DNA of 64,000 nucleotides from an uncultured Clostridia bacterium (lineage in GTDB: Bacteria > Bacillota > Clostridia > Lachnospirales > CAMZNU01): positions 38,299 to 102,298 of the forward strand of contig CAMZNU010000007.1 in the NCBI GenBank assembly GCA_947313885.1, in the 5' to 3' direction. Numbering within the stretch: the first letter of the stretch is position 1; each line of letters opens with the position of its first letter. This document shows positions 52,745 through 61,424 of the stretch, in pieces. The position numbers and the translations under genes were made by a program. The notes beneath the pieces are model-generated. The model ran no database searches. It saw nothing but the letters and a program-made list of their open reading frames with translations, and was not told where the DNA came from.

Positions 52745-52924
52745 ATAGAGGAAGATATAAAAGAAAATAAAGAGAAAAATGATAAACCGAGAAAGAAAAA
52801 AGTAAGGTCGTTATTAGATGGTGTGGGAATATACTTCATTGTTGTAATTATATTGGAGATTACCCATATAGGCGATGGAATAGACTATATAATAGCAAAG
52901 ATGTTTGAAATGATATTTGGGTAA
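52745..52924 (+). CDS. 59-residue membrane peptide whose start codon is ATA
   Basis: An open frame from ATA at 52745 to TAA at 52924, with AAGGAGG at the ideal distance (5 bases) before the ATA. No in-frame ATG, GTG or TTG occurs near that site. The product has a very basic N-terminus (EDIKENKEKNDKPRKKKVR), one membrane helix (GVGIYFIVVIILEI), then HIGDGIDYI and an amphipathic end AKMFEMIF. It parallels the peptide at 52339. Either AUA is used as a rare start or a former ATG has mutated and the gene is dying. Confidence 0.45.
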   Translation: MEEDIKENKEKNDKPRKKKVRSLLDGVGIYFIVVIILEITHIGDGIDYIIAKMFEMIFG

Positions 52925-52927
52925 AAT

Positions 52928-53092
52928 ATGAAAAAGGCGAAATAAGCTAAGTGTAGTAGGATTTGTGGTAGCTTATAAAATAGAAGGTATAGTAATAGAT
53001 GGAGTATTATAACATTACACAAGTGAGGCGTTACAATTTTAATAAGTGGTTTTTTAGATAAATTATTTAAGAAGAAATACTATAACTATTAA
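52928..53092 (+). pseudogene. Decayed paralogue of the 49-residue membrane peptide
   Basis: It begins MKKAK like the gene at 52486 but stops after five codons. In the +1 frame the text resumes KLSVVGFVVAYKIEGIVIDGVL, followed by a stop and HYTSEA. In a third frame the C-terminal helix ILISGFLDKLFKKKYYNY is still readable to a TAA at 53090. At least two frame breaks are needed, so it is not functional. With 52745 it looks like a second copy of the 52339/52486 pair. Confidence 0.6.
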
Positions 53093-53162
53093 ATATAATA
53101 CGAAGAGAATAAAAATACAGTAGCACTTATAATTAAAGTATTAAAAAATATATAGATTAACA

Positions 53163-53200
53163 AACAAAAAACCAGTTCACAAGTGAACTGGTTTTTTGTT
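53163..53200. terminator. Bidirectional terminator of the islet and of hydA
   Basis: Perfect 18-bp stem, 53163-53180 with 53183-53200 (CCAGTTCAC against GTGAACTGG, with A6/T6 flanks). Confidence 0.92.
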
Positions 53201-53215
53201 ATTCATTACTATTTT

Positions 53216-54952
53216 TTATTTTTTAGAACTTTTAAAAGTTGTGTGTAAAAGTTCGTGTGCTTTTTTACCGCCGACATCTCCTAAATATTCATCATATAAT
53301 TTTTTAATAGAAGGATTTTCATGAGACTTACGACGTGTTTTATTTTTATCGGCATTATATACAGCGTCGCGACGTTTAGAAATAACATCTGGGTTACCGC
53401 CGTGGTACGGTTGCCCACCACCACCGATACAACCGCCAGGACAAGCCATAATTTCTATAGCATGATATTCGGCTTCTTTATTTTTAATCATATTTAAAAG
53501 AGTTCTAGCATTACCAAGACCGTGAGCAATAGCAACTTTAAGTTCTAGCCCATCGATATCAATAGTAGCTTCTCTAATTCCGTCTAGTCCACGGATGTTA
53601 TTAAAGTCAACTTTGTCTAAAGATTTTTTAGTTAACCATTCATAAGAAGTTCTAAGTGCGGCTTCCATAACTCCACCAGTGCTACCAAATATAGTACCAG
53701 CGCCTGATGATTCACCTAATGGATTATCAAACTCCATGTCTTCAAGATCGGTAAAAGGTAGACCAGCTTCACGACACATACTAGCAAGTTCTCTAGTAGT
53801 AATAACATAATCAACGTCTTTTAGTTCATTGTGAGAAAGTTCTTCACGACTAGATTCATATTTTTTAGCTACGCAAGGCATAACAGAAACTACTACTATA
53901 TCTTTAGGATCAATATTTTCTTTTTCGGCATAATATGTTTTAGCGATAGCTCCAAACATTTGGTGAGGAGATTTACAGCTAGATGGCATATATAATAAAT
54001 CAGAAAAATTATGTTCAATAAAGTTAACCCATGAAGGGCAACAGCTAGTTAATAAAGGTAAATTTTTATTATCTGTAACACGTTTAATAAGTTCATTAGC
54101 TTCTTCCATAATAGTTAAATCAGCGGCAAAATCCGTATCAAAAACTTTATCAAAACCAAGTTTATTAAGAAGGTTAACCATTTTGCCAGTAACTTCAGTT
54201 CCTACAGGCATACCAAACTCTTCACCTAATGCAAATCTAACAGCAGGAGCAGTTTGAACGACAACATGTTTAGATTTATCGTTAATAACAGACCATACTT
54301 CATCAACATTATTAATTTCTGTAAGAGCAGATGTAGGACATACAGCAATACATTGACCACAGAAAGTACATGGCGTAGTATTTAAATCCATTTCAAAAGC
54401 TGGTTGAATTACAGTATCAAAACCACGATTTACACCAGATAATACGTTACAAGTTTGAACGTCAGAACACATAGTCTCGCAACGTCTACACACTATACAT
54501 TTATCAGGGTTTCTGTAAATAGAAGTACTAGACTTATCTATAGGATAAGTAGATTTTTTACCTTCGTATTTTAATTTACCACGAATACCAAGAACAGCGG
54601 CTAAAGTTTGTAAATCACAATTTGTATTTTTTTCACAAATTAAACAATCAGTAGGGTGATCAGACAATAGAAGTTCAACAACTGTACGGCGGGCAGCAAT
54701 AGCCTCGCTAGTGTTAGTTTGAATTACCATACCATCACGAACTTTAGTAGCACATGCAGGCATTAAAGTTCTATAGCCATCAATATGAACCATACAAACT
54801 CTACAACTAGCAACTTGATTTACAACTTTTAAGTCACATAAATCAAGATGGCAAAGAGTAGGGATTTTAATTCCCAATTTTTTAGCACCGTCAAGAATCG
54901 TGCTATTTTCAGGTAAAGATACATCAATATTATTTATTTTTAAATTAATCAT
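53216..54952 (-). CDS. hydA: [FeFe]-hydrogenase catalytic subunit, NAD-linked bifurcating type
   Basis: 578 residues. An N-terminal plant-type [2Fe-2S] domain (Cys34, 50, 53, 67) is followed by a His-Cys3 cluster (His99, Cys103, 106, 112), two [4Fe-4S] clusters (Cys152/155/158/162 and Cys195/198/201/205), then the H-cluster domain with all three signatures: LTSCCPSW (L1), MPCVAKKYE (L2) and EIMACPGGCIGGGGQP (L3). The small-subunit domain ends the protein. With HydB and HydC it evolves H2 from ferredoxin and NADH together. Last gene of the hydE-C-B-A unit; its length (about 580) matches group A3-type trimeric enzymes. Confidence 0.96.
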   Translation of the reverse strand: MINLKINNIDVSLPENSTILDGAKKLGIKIPTLCHLDLCDLKVVNQVASCRVCMVHIDGYRTLMPACATKVRDGMVIQTNTSEAIAARRTVVELLLSDHPTDCLICEKNTNCDLQTLAAVLGIRGKLKYEGKKSTYPIDKSSTSIYRNPDKCIVCRRCETMCSDVQTCNVLSGVNRGFDTVIQPAFEMDLNTTPCTFCGQCIAVCPTSALTEINNVDEVWSVINDKSKHVVVQTAPAVRFALGEEFGMPVGTEVTGKMVNLLNKLGFDKVFDTDFAADLTIMEEANELIKRVTDNKNLPLLTSCCPSWVNFIEHNFSDLLYMPSSCKSPHQMFGAIAKTYYAEKENIDPKDIVVVSVMPCVAKKYESSREELSHNELKDVDYVITTRELASMCREAGLPFTDLEDMEFDNPLGESSGAGTIFGSTGGVMEAALRTSYEWLTKKSLDKVDFNNIRGLDGIREATIDIDGLELKVAIAHGLGNARTLLNMIKNKEAEYHAIEIMACPGGCIGGGGQPYHGGNPDVISKRRDAVYNADKNKTRRKSHENPSIKKLYDEYLGDVGGKKAHELLHTTFKSSKK

Positions 54953-54963
54953 TTTGTCATCTC

Positions 54964-56757
54964 CTATCTTGTAATAGCATCAAATTTACATTTATCAACA
55001 CAAATACCGCATTTAATACACTTATCAACGTCAATGATATGAGGTTTTTTAACAGAACCTTCAATAGCATCTACAGGGCAATTTTTAGCACAAAGTGTAC
55101 AACCGATACATTTATCTTCAATTACAGTGTAAGTTAATAAGTCCGCACATACGCCAGCAGGACATTTTTTATCAACGATGTGAGCAACGTATTCATCTCT
55201 AAAATATTGTAAAGTAGATAAAATAGGGTTAGGAGCTGTTTGCCCAAGACCACAAAGAGAAGACGATTTAACAACGTGACATAATGCTTCTAATTTATCT
55301 AGATCTTCAATAACGGCTTTACCACTTGAAATATTTTGAAGCATTTCATAAAGTCGCATAGTACCGACACGGCAAGGTGTACATTTACCACAAGATTCAT
55401 CAACGGTAAATTCTAAGAAGAATTTAGCGATATCAACCATACAATTAGAATCATCCATAACGATAAGTCCACCAGAACCCATCATAGATCCTACAGAGGT
55501 AAGAGAATCGAAATCAATTTTAATGTCTAAAAGAGATTCAGGTAAACAACCGCCAGACGGTCCACCAGTTTGAGCGGCTTTAAACTTACGTCCATTAGGG
55601 ATACCGCCACCTATTTCAAAAATTACTTCACGTAAAGTAGTACCCATTGGTATTTCAATAAGACCTGTATGTTTAATTTTGCCACCTAGAGCAAAAACTT
55701 TAGTACCTTTGCTTTTTTCTGTACCGATAGATGCGAACCATTTAGCACCCTTATTAAAGATAACAGGGATATTAGCATAAGTTTCCACGTTATTAATAAG
55801 AGTTGGTTTATTCCAAAGACCACTTTCGGCAGGGTATGGAGGTTTGTAAGATGGTTCACCACGTTCACCTTCTATAGAGTGGATAAGAGCAGTTTCTTCA
55901 CCACATACAAAAGCACCAGCACCTAATCTAATTTCTAGTTCAAAATTAAAACCAGATTTTAGAATATTATTACCAAGCATACCAGTTTCAACAGCTACAT
56001 CAATAGCAGATTGTAAACGAGTAACGGCAATAGGGTATTCAGCACGAACGTATACAAAACCTTTAGATGCACCAATAGCATATCCTGCGATAGTCATAGC
56101 TTCAATAATAGAATGTGGATCCCCTTCTAAAATACTTCTATCCATAAAAGCACCAGGATCACCTTCATCGGCATTACATAAAACGTATTTTTGAGAAGAT
56201 TCGTTATTTTTAGTAAATTCCCATTTAAGACCGGCAGGGAAACCACCTCCACCACGACCACGTAATCCAGAATCTTTAACAACAGCAATAGTTTCATCAG
56301 GTGTCATAGAATTAAGAACCGTGTCTAAAGCTTTATAACCATCATGTTCTATGTATTCGTCTATTTCACCAGGATCAATAACACCACAATTTCGAAGAGC
56401 GATTTTATTTTGTTTAGCATAAAAAGGCGTTTCATCAAAGGCGATTATTTTATCATCTTGGATAGTTTCTTTATAAATAAGATCTTTAATAGGGTTACCG
56501 CCTATTAAATGTTCTTTAACTATAGAAGGAACATCTTTAACTTCAAGACGACAATAAAAATATCCTCCAGGGTTAACGATAACGATAGGACCAAGTTCAC
56601 AAAGACCAAAACAACCAGTTCTAGTAACTTTAACTTCTTTATCGATGTTATTTTCTTTACATTCTTCTTTAAAAGTTGAAATAATAATTTCAGAATCAGA
56701 AGATGTACAACCAGTACCACCACAAACTAATAAATTGTATTTAAAAGAATTATTCAT
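54964..56757 (-). CDS. hydB: Bifurcating hydrogenase flavoprotein subunit (NuoF-like)
   Basis: 597 residues. An N-terminal thioredoxin-like [2Fe-2S] domain (VCGGTGCTSS, TRTGCFGLCELGP) precedes the NuoF core: SGLRGRGGGGFPAGLKW (FMN/NAD), CNADEGDPGAFMDR, GAGAFVCGEETALIHSIEG and the [4Fe-4S] ligands SCGKCTPCRVGT. Two C-terminal ferredoxin clusters follow (CIGCTLCAKNCPVDAI, CIKCGICVDKCKFDAI). The FMN is the likely bifurcation site, exchanging electrons with NAD(H). It lies 3 bases after hydC and 11 before hydA. Confidence 0.96.
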   Translation of the reverse strand: MNNSFKYNLLVCGGTGCTSSDSEIIISTFKEECKENNIDKEVKVTRTGCFGLCELGPIVIVNPGGYFYCRLEVKDVPSIVKEHLIGGNPIKDLIYKETIQDDKIIAFDETPFYAKQNKIALRNCGVIDPGEIDEYIEHDGYKALDTVLNSMTPDETIAVVKDSGLRGRGGGGFPAGLKWEFTKNNESSQKYVLCNADEGDPGAFMDRSILEGDPHSIIEAMTIAGYAIGASKGFVYVRAEYPIAVTRLQSAIDVAVETGMLGNNILKSGFNFELEIRLGAGAFVCGEETALIHSIEGERGEPSYKPPYPAESGLWNKPTLINNVETYANIPVIFNKGAKWFASIGTEKSKGTKVFALGGKIKHTGLIEIPMGTTLREVIFEIGGGIPNGRKFKAAQTGGPSGGCLPESLLDIKIDFDSLTSVGSMMGSGGLIVMDDSNCMVDIAKFFLEFTVDESCGKCTPCRVGTMRLYEMLQNISSGKAVIEDLDKLEALCHVVKSSSLCGLGQTAPNPILSTLQYFRDEYVAHIVDKKCPAGVCADLLTYTVIEDKCIGCTLCAKNCPVDAIEGSVKKPHIIDVDKCIKCGICVDKCKFDAITR

Positions 56758-56760
56758 AAT

Positions 56761-57261
56761 TTACACCTCTTTACTTTTATAAAGTTCAATAATTTTATCA
56801 ACATCTTCAACAGTTAAACGACCGTGAACATTATCATTTACGGTAAGTACAGGAGCAAGACCACAAGCACCAATACATCTAGTAGCTTCTATAGAGAAGC
56901 GACCGTCTTTAGAAGTTTCTTCACCGCTAAGTCCTAATTTAGATCTAAAAGCGTTCATAATATCACCACTACCTTTAACGTAGCAAGCTGTTCCCATGCA
57001 AATAGAAATATGAAAATCCCCTTTTTTCTCTAAATAAAATTGAGAATAAAAAGTAGAGATACCATAAATTTTAGATAAAGGAACGTTAGTTTCATCGGCT
57101 ATAATTTCTTGTACTTCACGAGGAAGATAGCCGTAAATACTTTGAGCTTCTTGCATAATAGCGATAATACCGCCGTCAACATCTTTGTTTTTAGAAATAT
57201 AATTAATAAGTTTTTCTTTTTGTTCATCCGTACCAAATTGCCCGTTACAATTTTCGCACAT
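56761..57261 (-). CDS. hydC: Bifurcating hydrogenase [2Fe-2S] subunit (NuoE-like)
   Basis: 166 residues. The thioredoxin-like [2Fe-2S] fold binds its cluster through Cys88, Cys93, Cys129 and Cys133 (SICMGTACYVKGS, TRCIGACGLAPV). The N-terminal helical part includes AQSIYGYLPREVQEIIA and YGISTFYSQF, as in NuoE. It transfers electrons within the HydABC trimer. TAGGAGG precedes the ATG. hydE lies 19 bases upstream on the same strand. Confidence 0.95.
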   Translation of the reverse strand: MCENCNGQFGTDEQKEKLINYISKNKDVDGGIIAIMQEAQSIYGYLPREVQEIIADETNVPLSKIYGISTFYSQFYLEKKGDFHISICMGTACYVKGSGDIMNAFRSKLGLSGEETSKDGRFSIEATRCIGACGLAPVLTVNDNVHGRLTVEDVDKIIELYKSKEV

Positions 57262-57280
57262 AATAACCTCCTAAAAATAA

Positions 57281-58387
57281 TTATAATAAGTTTCTTTTTT
57301 TAAAGTGAGGGCTATCCCCCCATTTGTTAAACCCTATAACATCGCCTACAGAATGAACACGAGAAGATAAGCAAACTTTACAATGATCAGCGGTGTCATC
57401 AAGACAAGGTTTATCGTCGTAGAGTTGATAATCTTTGCGGAACTTAGGTAGTGTAATGATAGGCATAAGAATGTTAGCACCGGCTTTTAAACCTTTTTCC
57501 CGACCTAGAGGGTCAAGGGCTTGAAGAGCTGTAGTAGCTGCGATGTTAACATCTTTTAAAACGATACGACAAATGGCAATCATTTTAAGGGAAAGAAGAG
57601 TTCTATATTTTTTAGCCTCTGTAGAATCAAGACCAAGAGATATAGCTTTATCATATAAAGGAGTATCTTTGCTTAAAATGAAAGGACCCATGCCGATCAT
57701 ATCGATGTCCATTTTTTTAAAAAACAATATATCGTCGGCGAGCATGTCAGTAGTTTGATTAGGAAGTCCAATCATAACACCTGTGCCGACTTGATAACCG
57801 ATTTTCTTTAAAGACTTAAGGCAATCTATACGATTGTTAAGGCTGTGAAGAGAATCGTTAGGGTGGATAGATTTATAAAGTTGTTCATTAGTAGTTTCGA
57901 TACGCAACAAATATCTGTGTGCTTTTAAATCGAACCACTTTTGATAAACATCATAAGATTGTTCACCGAGGCAAAGCGTAATGCCAAGGGCGTCGTTACT
58001 AACTTTTTTAATTTCTTTAATAGCTTGATTAGAGAATTCGATAAAATCTTTATCGGTACGTTCTCCAGATTGAAGAGTAACAGAGCCGTAATTGTTATTA
58101 AAAGCCCATGTAGACATTTTAGAAATATCATCAATAGACATTAAAAAACGTTTGACCTCGCTACTTTTTCTAATTCCACAATAAAGACAATCTTTAATAC
58201 AGTAGTTAGAAAATTCAATAAGCCCTCTAAAATATGCTTCATTGCTAAGATGTTGTAATTTAACCTCATAAGCTTTTTTAAAAAGTAAGTCAATGTCATT
58301 ATCAGAACTTAAGTCTAATAAAAAAACGATATCTTCTTTAGAAAAAGTACTTTGATTTAAAATAGTTGAAACATTTTTGTTATTCAT
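57281..58387 (-). CDS. hydE: [FeFe]-hydrogenase maturase HydE (radical SAM)
   Basis: 368 residues. The radical-SAM cluster motif is Cys63-x3-Cys67-x2-Cys70 (NYCIKDCLYCGIRK). Barrel segments follow, with VTLQSGERTD, ITLCLGEQ, YLLRIETTNEQLY and GYQVGTGVMIGLPNQT, ending in the family-typical CKVCLSSRVHSVGDVIG. HydE makes part of the H-cluster iron ligand set, probably working on the product of HydG. It heads the hydE-C-B-A unit, so one maturase is made with the enzyme; hydG and hydF lie apart downstream. Confidence 0.94.
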   Translation of the reverse strand: MNNKNVSTILNQSTFSKEDIVFLLDLSSDNDIDLLFKKAYEVKLQHLSNEAYFRGLIEFSNYCIKDCLYCGIRKSSEVKRFLMSIDDISKMSTWAFNNNYGSVTLQSGERTDKDFIEFSNQAIKEIKKVSNDALGITLCLGEQSYDVYQKWFDLKAHRYLLRIETTNEQLYKSIHPNDSLHSLNNRIDCLKSLKKIGYQVGTGVMIGLPNQTTDMLADDILFFKKMDIDMIGMGPFILSKDTPLYDKAISLGLDSTEAKKYRTLLSLKMIAICRIVLKDVNIAATTALQALDPLGREKGLKAGANILMPIITLPKFRKDYQLYDDKPCLDDTADHCKVCLSSRVHSVGDVIGFNKWGDSPHFKKRNLL

Positions 58388-58547
58388 AAAAATCTCCTTA
58401 CGTATTAAGTGCTAAAAATTACTAATTTAATTATAGAATAACATTAAAAAAACTACAATAAAATAGTTTAAAAAATTTTAGAAGTTTACGACTATAATTA
58501 TACAACTATGTTGAAAAAATAACAAGTAATTTATTTATTGCAATATG

Positions 58548-58576
58548 TTGGCAATATATATATATATATATATTAT
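58548..58576 (+). promoter_or_regulatory. Candidate promoter whose spacer is an AT dinucleotide repeat
   Basis: TTGGCA (58548-58553) and TATTAT (58571-58576) are 17 bases apart, and the whole spacer is part of an uninterrupted (AT)10 run (58554-58573). A change of one repeat unit would alter the spacer by 2 bases. The promoter lies 64 bases before the secreted-protein gene. Confidence 0.55.
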
Positions 58577-58639
58577 AAGACAATATTGTATTAGAACATA
58601 TGAATTCATATTTATTTCTTAATTGTATAAGGAGGAAAG

Positions 58640-59044
58640 ATGAAAAAATTATTAAGTATTTTATTAGTAGTATCAACTTTAGTGCAAACAGGAACAGTAC
58701 ATGCAAAGGAATATACGTTAACAAAAGGAATAAGTGAAACAGTAACGTATGATGTAAGTGCTGGACAAGGGTTAGTAGTTTATAAAGATACAGTATCAAC
58801 AAAAGCTACAACATTACCTAAGTGGGAGGTAACTGTATATAACAAAACTATGTTAACAAATCCCAGCTTGTATCTAGCAAATAGTGATGGAATGATAAGA
58901 ACAGACAAAATAGTAGGGAAAGTAGGAACACATGAGGGAGATGGAAGCAACTTAGTACAATGGTATAATTATTACATAGCAATAGATCCGGCTTGGGGAC
59001 AAGTGGGAGAAGACACTATAACGTTAAGATATAATGCATTTTAA
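58640..59044 (+). CDS. Secreted 134-residue protein of unknown family
   Basis: A clear signal peptide (MKKLLSILLVVSTLVQTG, cleavage near VHA-KE at residue 22) is followed by a 112-residue mature part without cysteine. It is rich in Thr, Tyr, Val and Gly, probably all-beta, and ends AIDPAWGQVGEDTITLRYNAF. TPKWEVTVYN-like and NLVQWYNYYIAI segments give it aromatic patches. AAGGAGG precedes the ATG. Three ABC-transporter genes follow on the same strand (26 bases to the first), a layout seen for secreted bacteriocins with export/immunity pumps, such as the lactococcin-972 group, though sequence resemblance is not convincing. Confidence 0.75.
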   Translation: MKKLLSILLVVSTLVQTGTVHAKEYTLTKGISETVTYDVSAGQGLVVYKDTVSTKATTLPKWEVTVYNKTMLTNPSLYLANSDGMIRTDKIVGKVGTHEGDGSNLVQWYNYYIAIDPAWGQVGEDTITLRYNAF

Positions 59045-59070
59045 ATTTAGATAGAAGAAGGGAGAAAAAA

Positions 59071-59949
59071 GTGGAAATTTCGAGAAGGTATAGAAAAATA
59101 ATACTACTTATTGTGGTAACAACAATATTATTTTCAATCGTAATGTTAGGACAGGCACAATTTCTAAAAATTGTAAAGATGATCAATTTTGGTACAGGAA
59201 AACCTCTAAGAAGTATATCTTGGTTGGAATATAATATAAACTATATTAAAGATGATTCTGTAATAGATTTTGTTGCAATGGGTATTATTGCATATAGTTT
59301 TAAAATGACAAATATTACAAGATTAATAACGGATCAAACTTCTGGATATGGCAATAATGTAATGGTTAGGACGACATATAAAAAGTATTATTTAAAAAAT
59401 ATAAAAAAATATTTAATATATACATTAATATATACCTTTTCGTTTTCCACTTTTATTTTAATAATAAATTTTTTAAAATATGGAGATATAAATAATTTAA
59501 ATGAAACGATAATGATACTATCTGAGGAGTTTACAACTATAAAAGTAATAGGGTATGTATATTGGCAAACATTAGTTATGTACATAGTAGTATATAGCCT
59601 AGTGCTTTTAGGTATAATGTTAGGAATTTTAACGAGAAGTATAGTATTAGCAATATCATTTCCTTACGTTATACAAATAATACCACATTATATTTATAAT
59701 AATTTATATGGATATCCTAAACTTCAAAATATATTAGGACAAACTACTTTATCAGGTCATTTAGGTAATCTTACATCATCACTGGGTAAAGGGAATTTAC
59801 ATGCTAGAGGATTTACAAGTGAAGAAACATTTGCGATGAACATAGAGTTGCAGTATGGTTTTGAGATAGCGTATGTTTTAATAACAGTAATTATTTTTAT
59901 ATTATTATCTAAAATAATTATAAATAAAAAGGGAAAGGATTATATTTAA
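59071..59949 (+). CDS. ABC-2-like membrane protein of the secreted-protein cassette, first
   Basis: 292 residues starting at GTG with AAGGGAG upstream. About six predicted helices: one at the N-terminus (about 10-30), a long loop, pairs at about 110-135 and 160-205, and one near the C-terminus (about 262-282). A charged loop has NVMVRTTYKKYYLKNIKKY, as in permease subunits related to ABC-2 exporters. No enzymatic motif is visible. It is adjacent to the next membrane gene with no gap, and the two probably form the membrane half of one exporter or immunity pump. Confidence 0.65.
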   Translation: MEISRRYRKIILLIVVTTILFSIVMLGQAQFLKIVKMINFGTGKPLRSISWLEYNINYIKDDSVIDFVAMGIIAYSFKMTNITRLITDQTSGYGNNVMVRTTYKKYYLKNIKKYLIYTLIYTFSFSTFILIINFLKYGDINNLNETIMILSEEFTTIKVIGYVYWQTLVMYIVVYSLVLLGIMLGILTRSIVLAISFPYVIQIIPHYIYNNLYGYPKLQNILGQTTLSGHLGNLTSSLGKGNLHARGFTSEETFAMNIELQYGFEIAYVLITVIIFILLSKIIINKKGKDYI

Positions 59950-60672
59950 ATGAGAAAAATAAAAAAGTTTTTATTAGAACATTCTAAAATTAAAATATGG
60001 ACAACTATTATATTTATAATTATTTTCAATTTAGTTAAAATAAAAGAAATATTAAATTATTTAAATAATTATCCAGATACTTATCATAATATTAATAACG
60101 TCTTAAAAAGTTTTTATTTATCTTCACCAGCAATTATTATTGGAGTAATATTACCAGTTTCCCTTATAATAGTTGGATTTTTCGACGATCATAGCAATAC
60201 AAATAAAATAATAAGATACGGAGATAATTTAAAAAAATATATAAAGTATATAAAGTTGAAATATGTATACTTATCATTATTTTTTGCTTTTGCAACAATA
60301 ACAATGTTAATTTTATCATCTATAATTACAGGGGAAGTAATTAAACAAAATGAATATTTAATAATTTTTGTAGAACACTTTATTTCAAGTTTAGCATTTA
60401 TGTACACATACGTAATTATTAGTGTAATTATGAAAAATAATGGTAAAGCAATAACAGGCGCTATATTAATTAGATTTATAATGTCAGAACTTATACATAA
60501 TATTCTACTAATGATAAAAATTAATCAAACTGTTGGTGAATTTATAACTATAGGAAATGTAGTTGTGAGCAGTTTATCAATACTTGCAATAATAGTATGT
60601 ATAGTAAATATAATTATTACTTACATAGGTTTTACAATAATTTTAAATAAAAAAGAACAGTTTGTTATATAG
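59950..60672 (+). CDS. ABC-2-like membrane protein of the secreted-protein cassette, second
   Basis: 240 residues with about six predicted helices, starting directly after the previous stop codon. AAAGGATT 9 bases upstream is a moderate ribosome-binding site, so coupling is likely. The same general pattern as its neighbour is seen: a first helix, a charged loop RYGDNLKKYIKYIKLKYVYL, then hydrophobic spans. The two are not obviously duplicates, but could form a heterodimer. The ATPase gene begins 10 bases beyond its stop. Confidence 0.65.
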   Translation: MRKIKKFLLEHSKIKIWTTIIFIIIFNLVKIKEILNYLNNYPDTYHNINNVLKSFYLSSPAIIIGVILPVSLIIVGFFDDHSNTNKIIRYGDNLKKYIKYIKLKYVYLSLFFAFATITMLILSSIITGEVIKQNEYLIIFVEHFISSLAFMYTYVIISVIMKNNGKAITGAILIRFIMSELIHNILLMIKINQTVGEFITIGNVVVSSLSILAIIVCIVNIIITYIGFTIILNKKEQFVI

Positions 60673-60682
60673 GAGTGAAAAA

Positions 60683-61312
60683 ATGATAAAATTAGAAGCG
60701 GTATCAAAGGAAATTAAAAAAAATGAAGTAATAAAAAATTTTACTTATGAGTTTGAAAAAGGTAAATGCTATTTAGTAACAGGGCATAACGGTAGTGGTA
60801 AAACTATGTTATTAAGATTGATATGTGGATTATTAACACCGACATCAGGAAACATAACGATAAAAGAAAAATGTAATTATGGAATTATGATAGAAAATCC
60901 AAGTTTTATTAAATATGAAACAGGGTTTTATAACTTAAAGTCATTAGCTGATATAAAAAAAACTATAGATAATGAAACTATAAGAGAATATTTAGAAAAA
61001 TTTAATTTAGGCGATGTAGCAGATAATAACGTTAAAACTTATTCTTTAGGAATGCGACAAAGGTTAGGGTTGGCACAGGCATTTATGGAAGATCAAAATG
61101 TAATTTTATTAGACGAACCATTTAATGCACTAGATAGCGAAAATTTTAATAAAGTTTTAGAGTTAATAGAACAAGAAAAGGAAAAAGGAAAACTTATAAT
61201 AATAGCATCTCATACAAAGTTAGATATGTATGAAAATTTATTTAATGTTGAAATAAAATTAAGCGATGGTAACATGTTAGATGTTATAGAAAAAAAAGAA
61301 AACACTTTATAA
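60683..61312 (+). CDS. ABC transporter ATPase of the secreted-protein cassette
   Basis: 209 residues from the ATG at 60683, with AGGAGTG upstream; an in-frame start seven codons earlier lacks a site. Motifs: Walker A GHNGSGKT (34-41), signature YSLGMRQRLGLAQA (SLGMRQ in place of LSGGQ, usual for ABC-2 antibiotic and bacteriocin exporters), Walker B VILLDEPFNALD (140-151), switch His177 in IIASHT. The Q-loop glutamine position reads IMIENPS, as in several small exporters. Its stop lies inside the terminator stem. It powers the two preceding membrane proteins. Confidence 0.9.
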   Translation: MIKLEAVSKEIKKNEVIKNFTYEFEKGKCYLVTGHNGSGKTMLLRLICGLLTPTSGNITIKEKCNYGIMIENPSFIKYETGFYNLKSLADIKKTIDNETIREYLEKFNLGDVADNNVKTYSLGMRQRLGLAQAFMEDQNVILLDEPFNALDSENFNKVLELIEQEKEKGKLIIIASHTKLDMYENLFNVEIKLSDGNMLDVIEKKENTL

Positions 61313-61331
61313 AAAAGTGTTTTCTTTTTTT
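61292..61331 (+). terminator. Terminator of the secreted-protein/ABC cassette
   Basis: A 17-bp stem (61292-61308 with 61314-61330, containing AACACTTT/AAAGTGTT) is followed by T's and overlaps the ATPase stop codon. It separates the cassette from hydG. Confidence 0.9.
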
Positions 61332-61424
61332 GGGATTTTTTAAAACTTTATACTAAAAAAGTGAAAGAAAATAAATTATGTGATATTATAAATTTATAAA
61401 CAAATTATAATATGGGGGTGCAAA

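Noticed and set aside
58640..59044. Identification of the secreted protein as a lactococcin-972 bacteriocin
   Set aside because: Only the general layout (secreted protein plus ABC genes) and an aromatic C-terminus are similar; the sequence itself does not align convincingly by eye.
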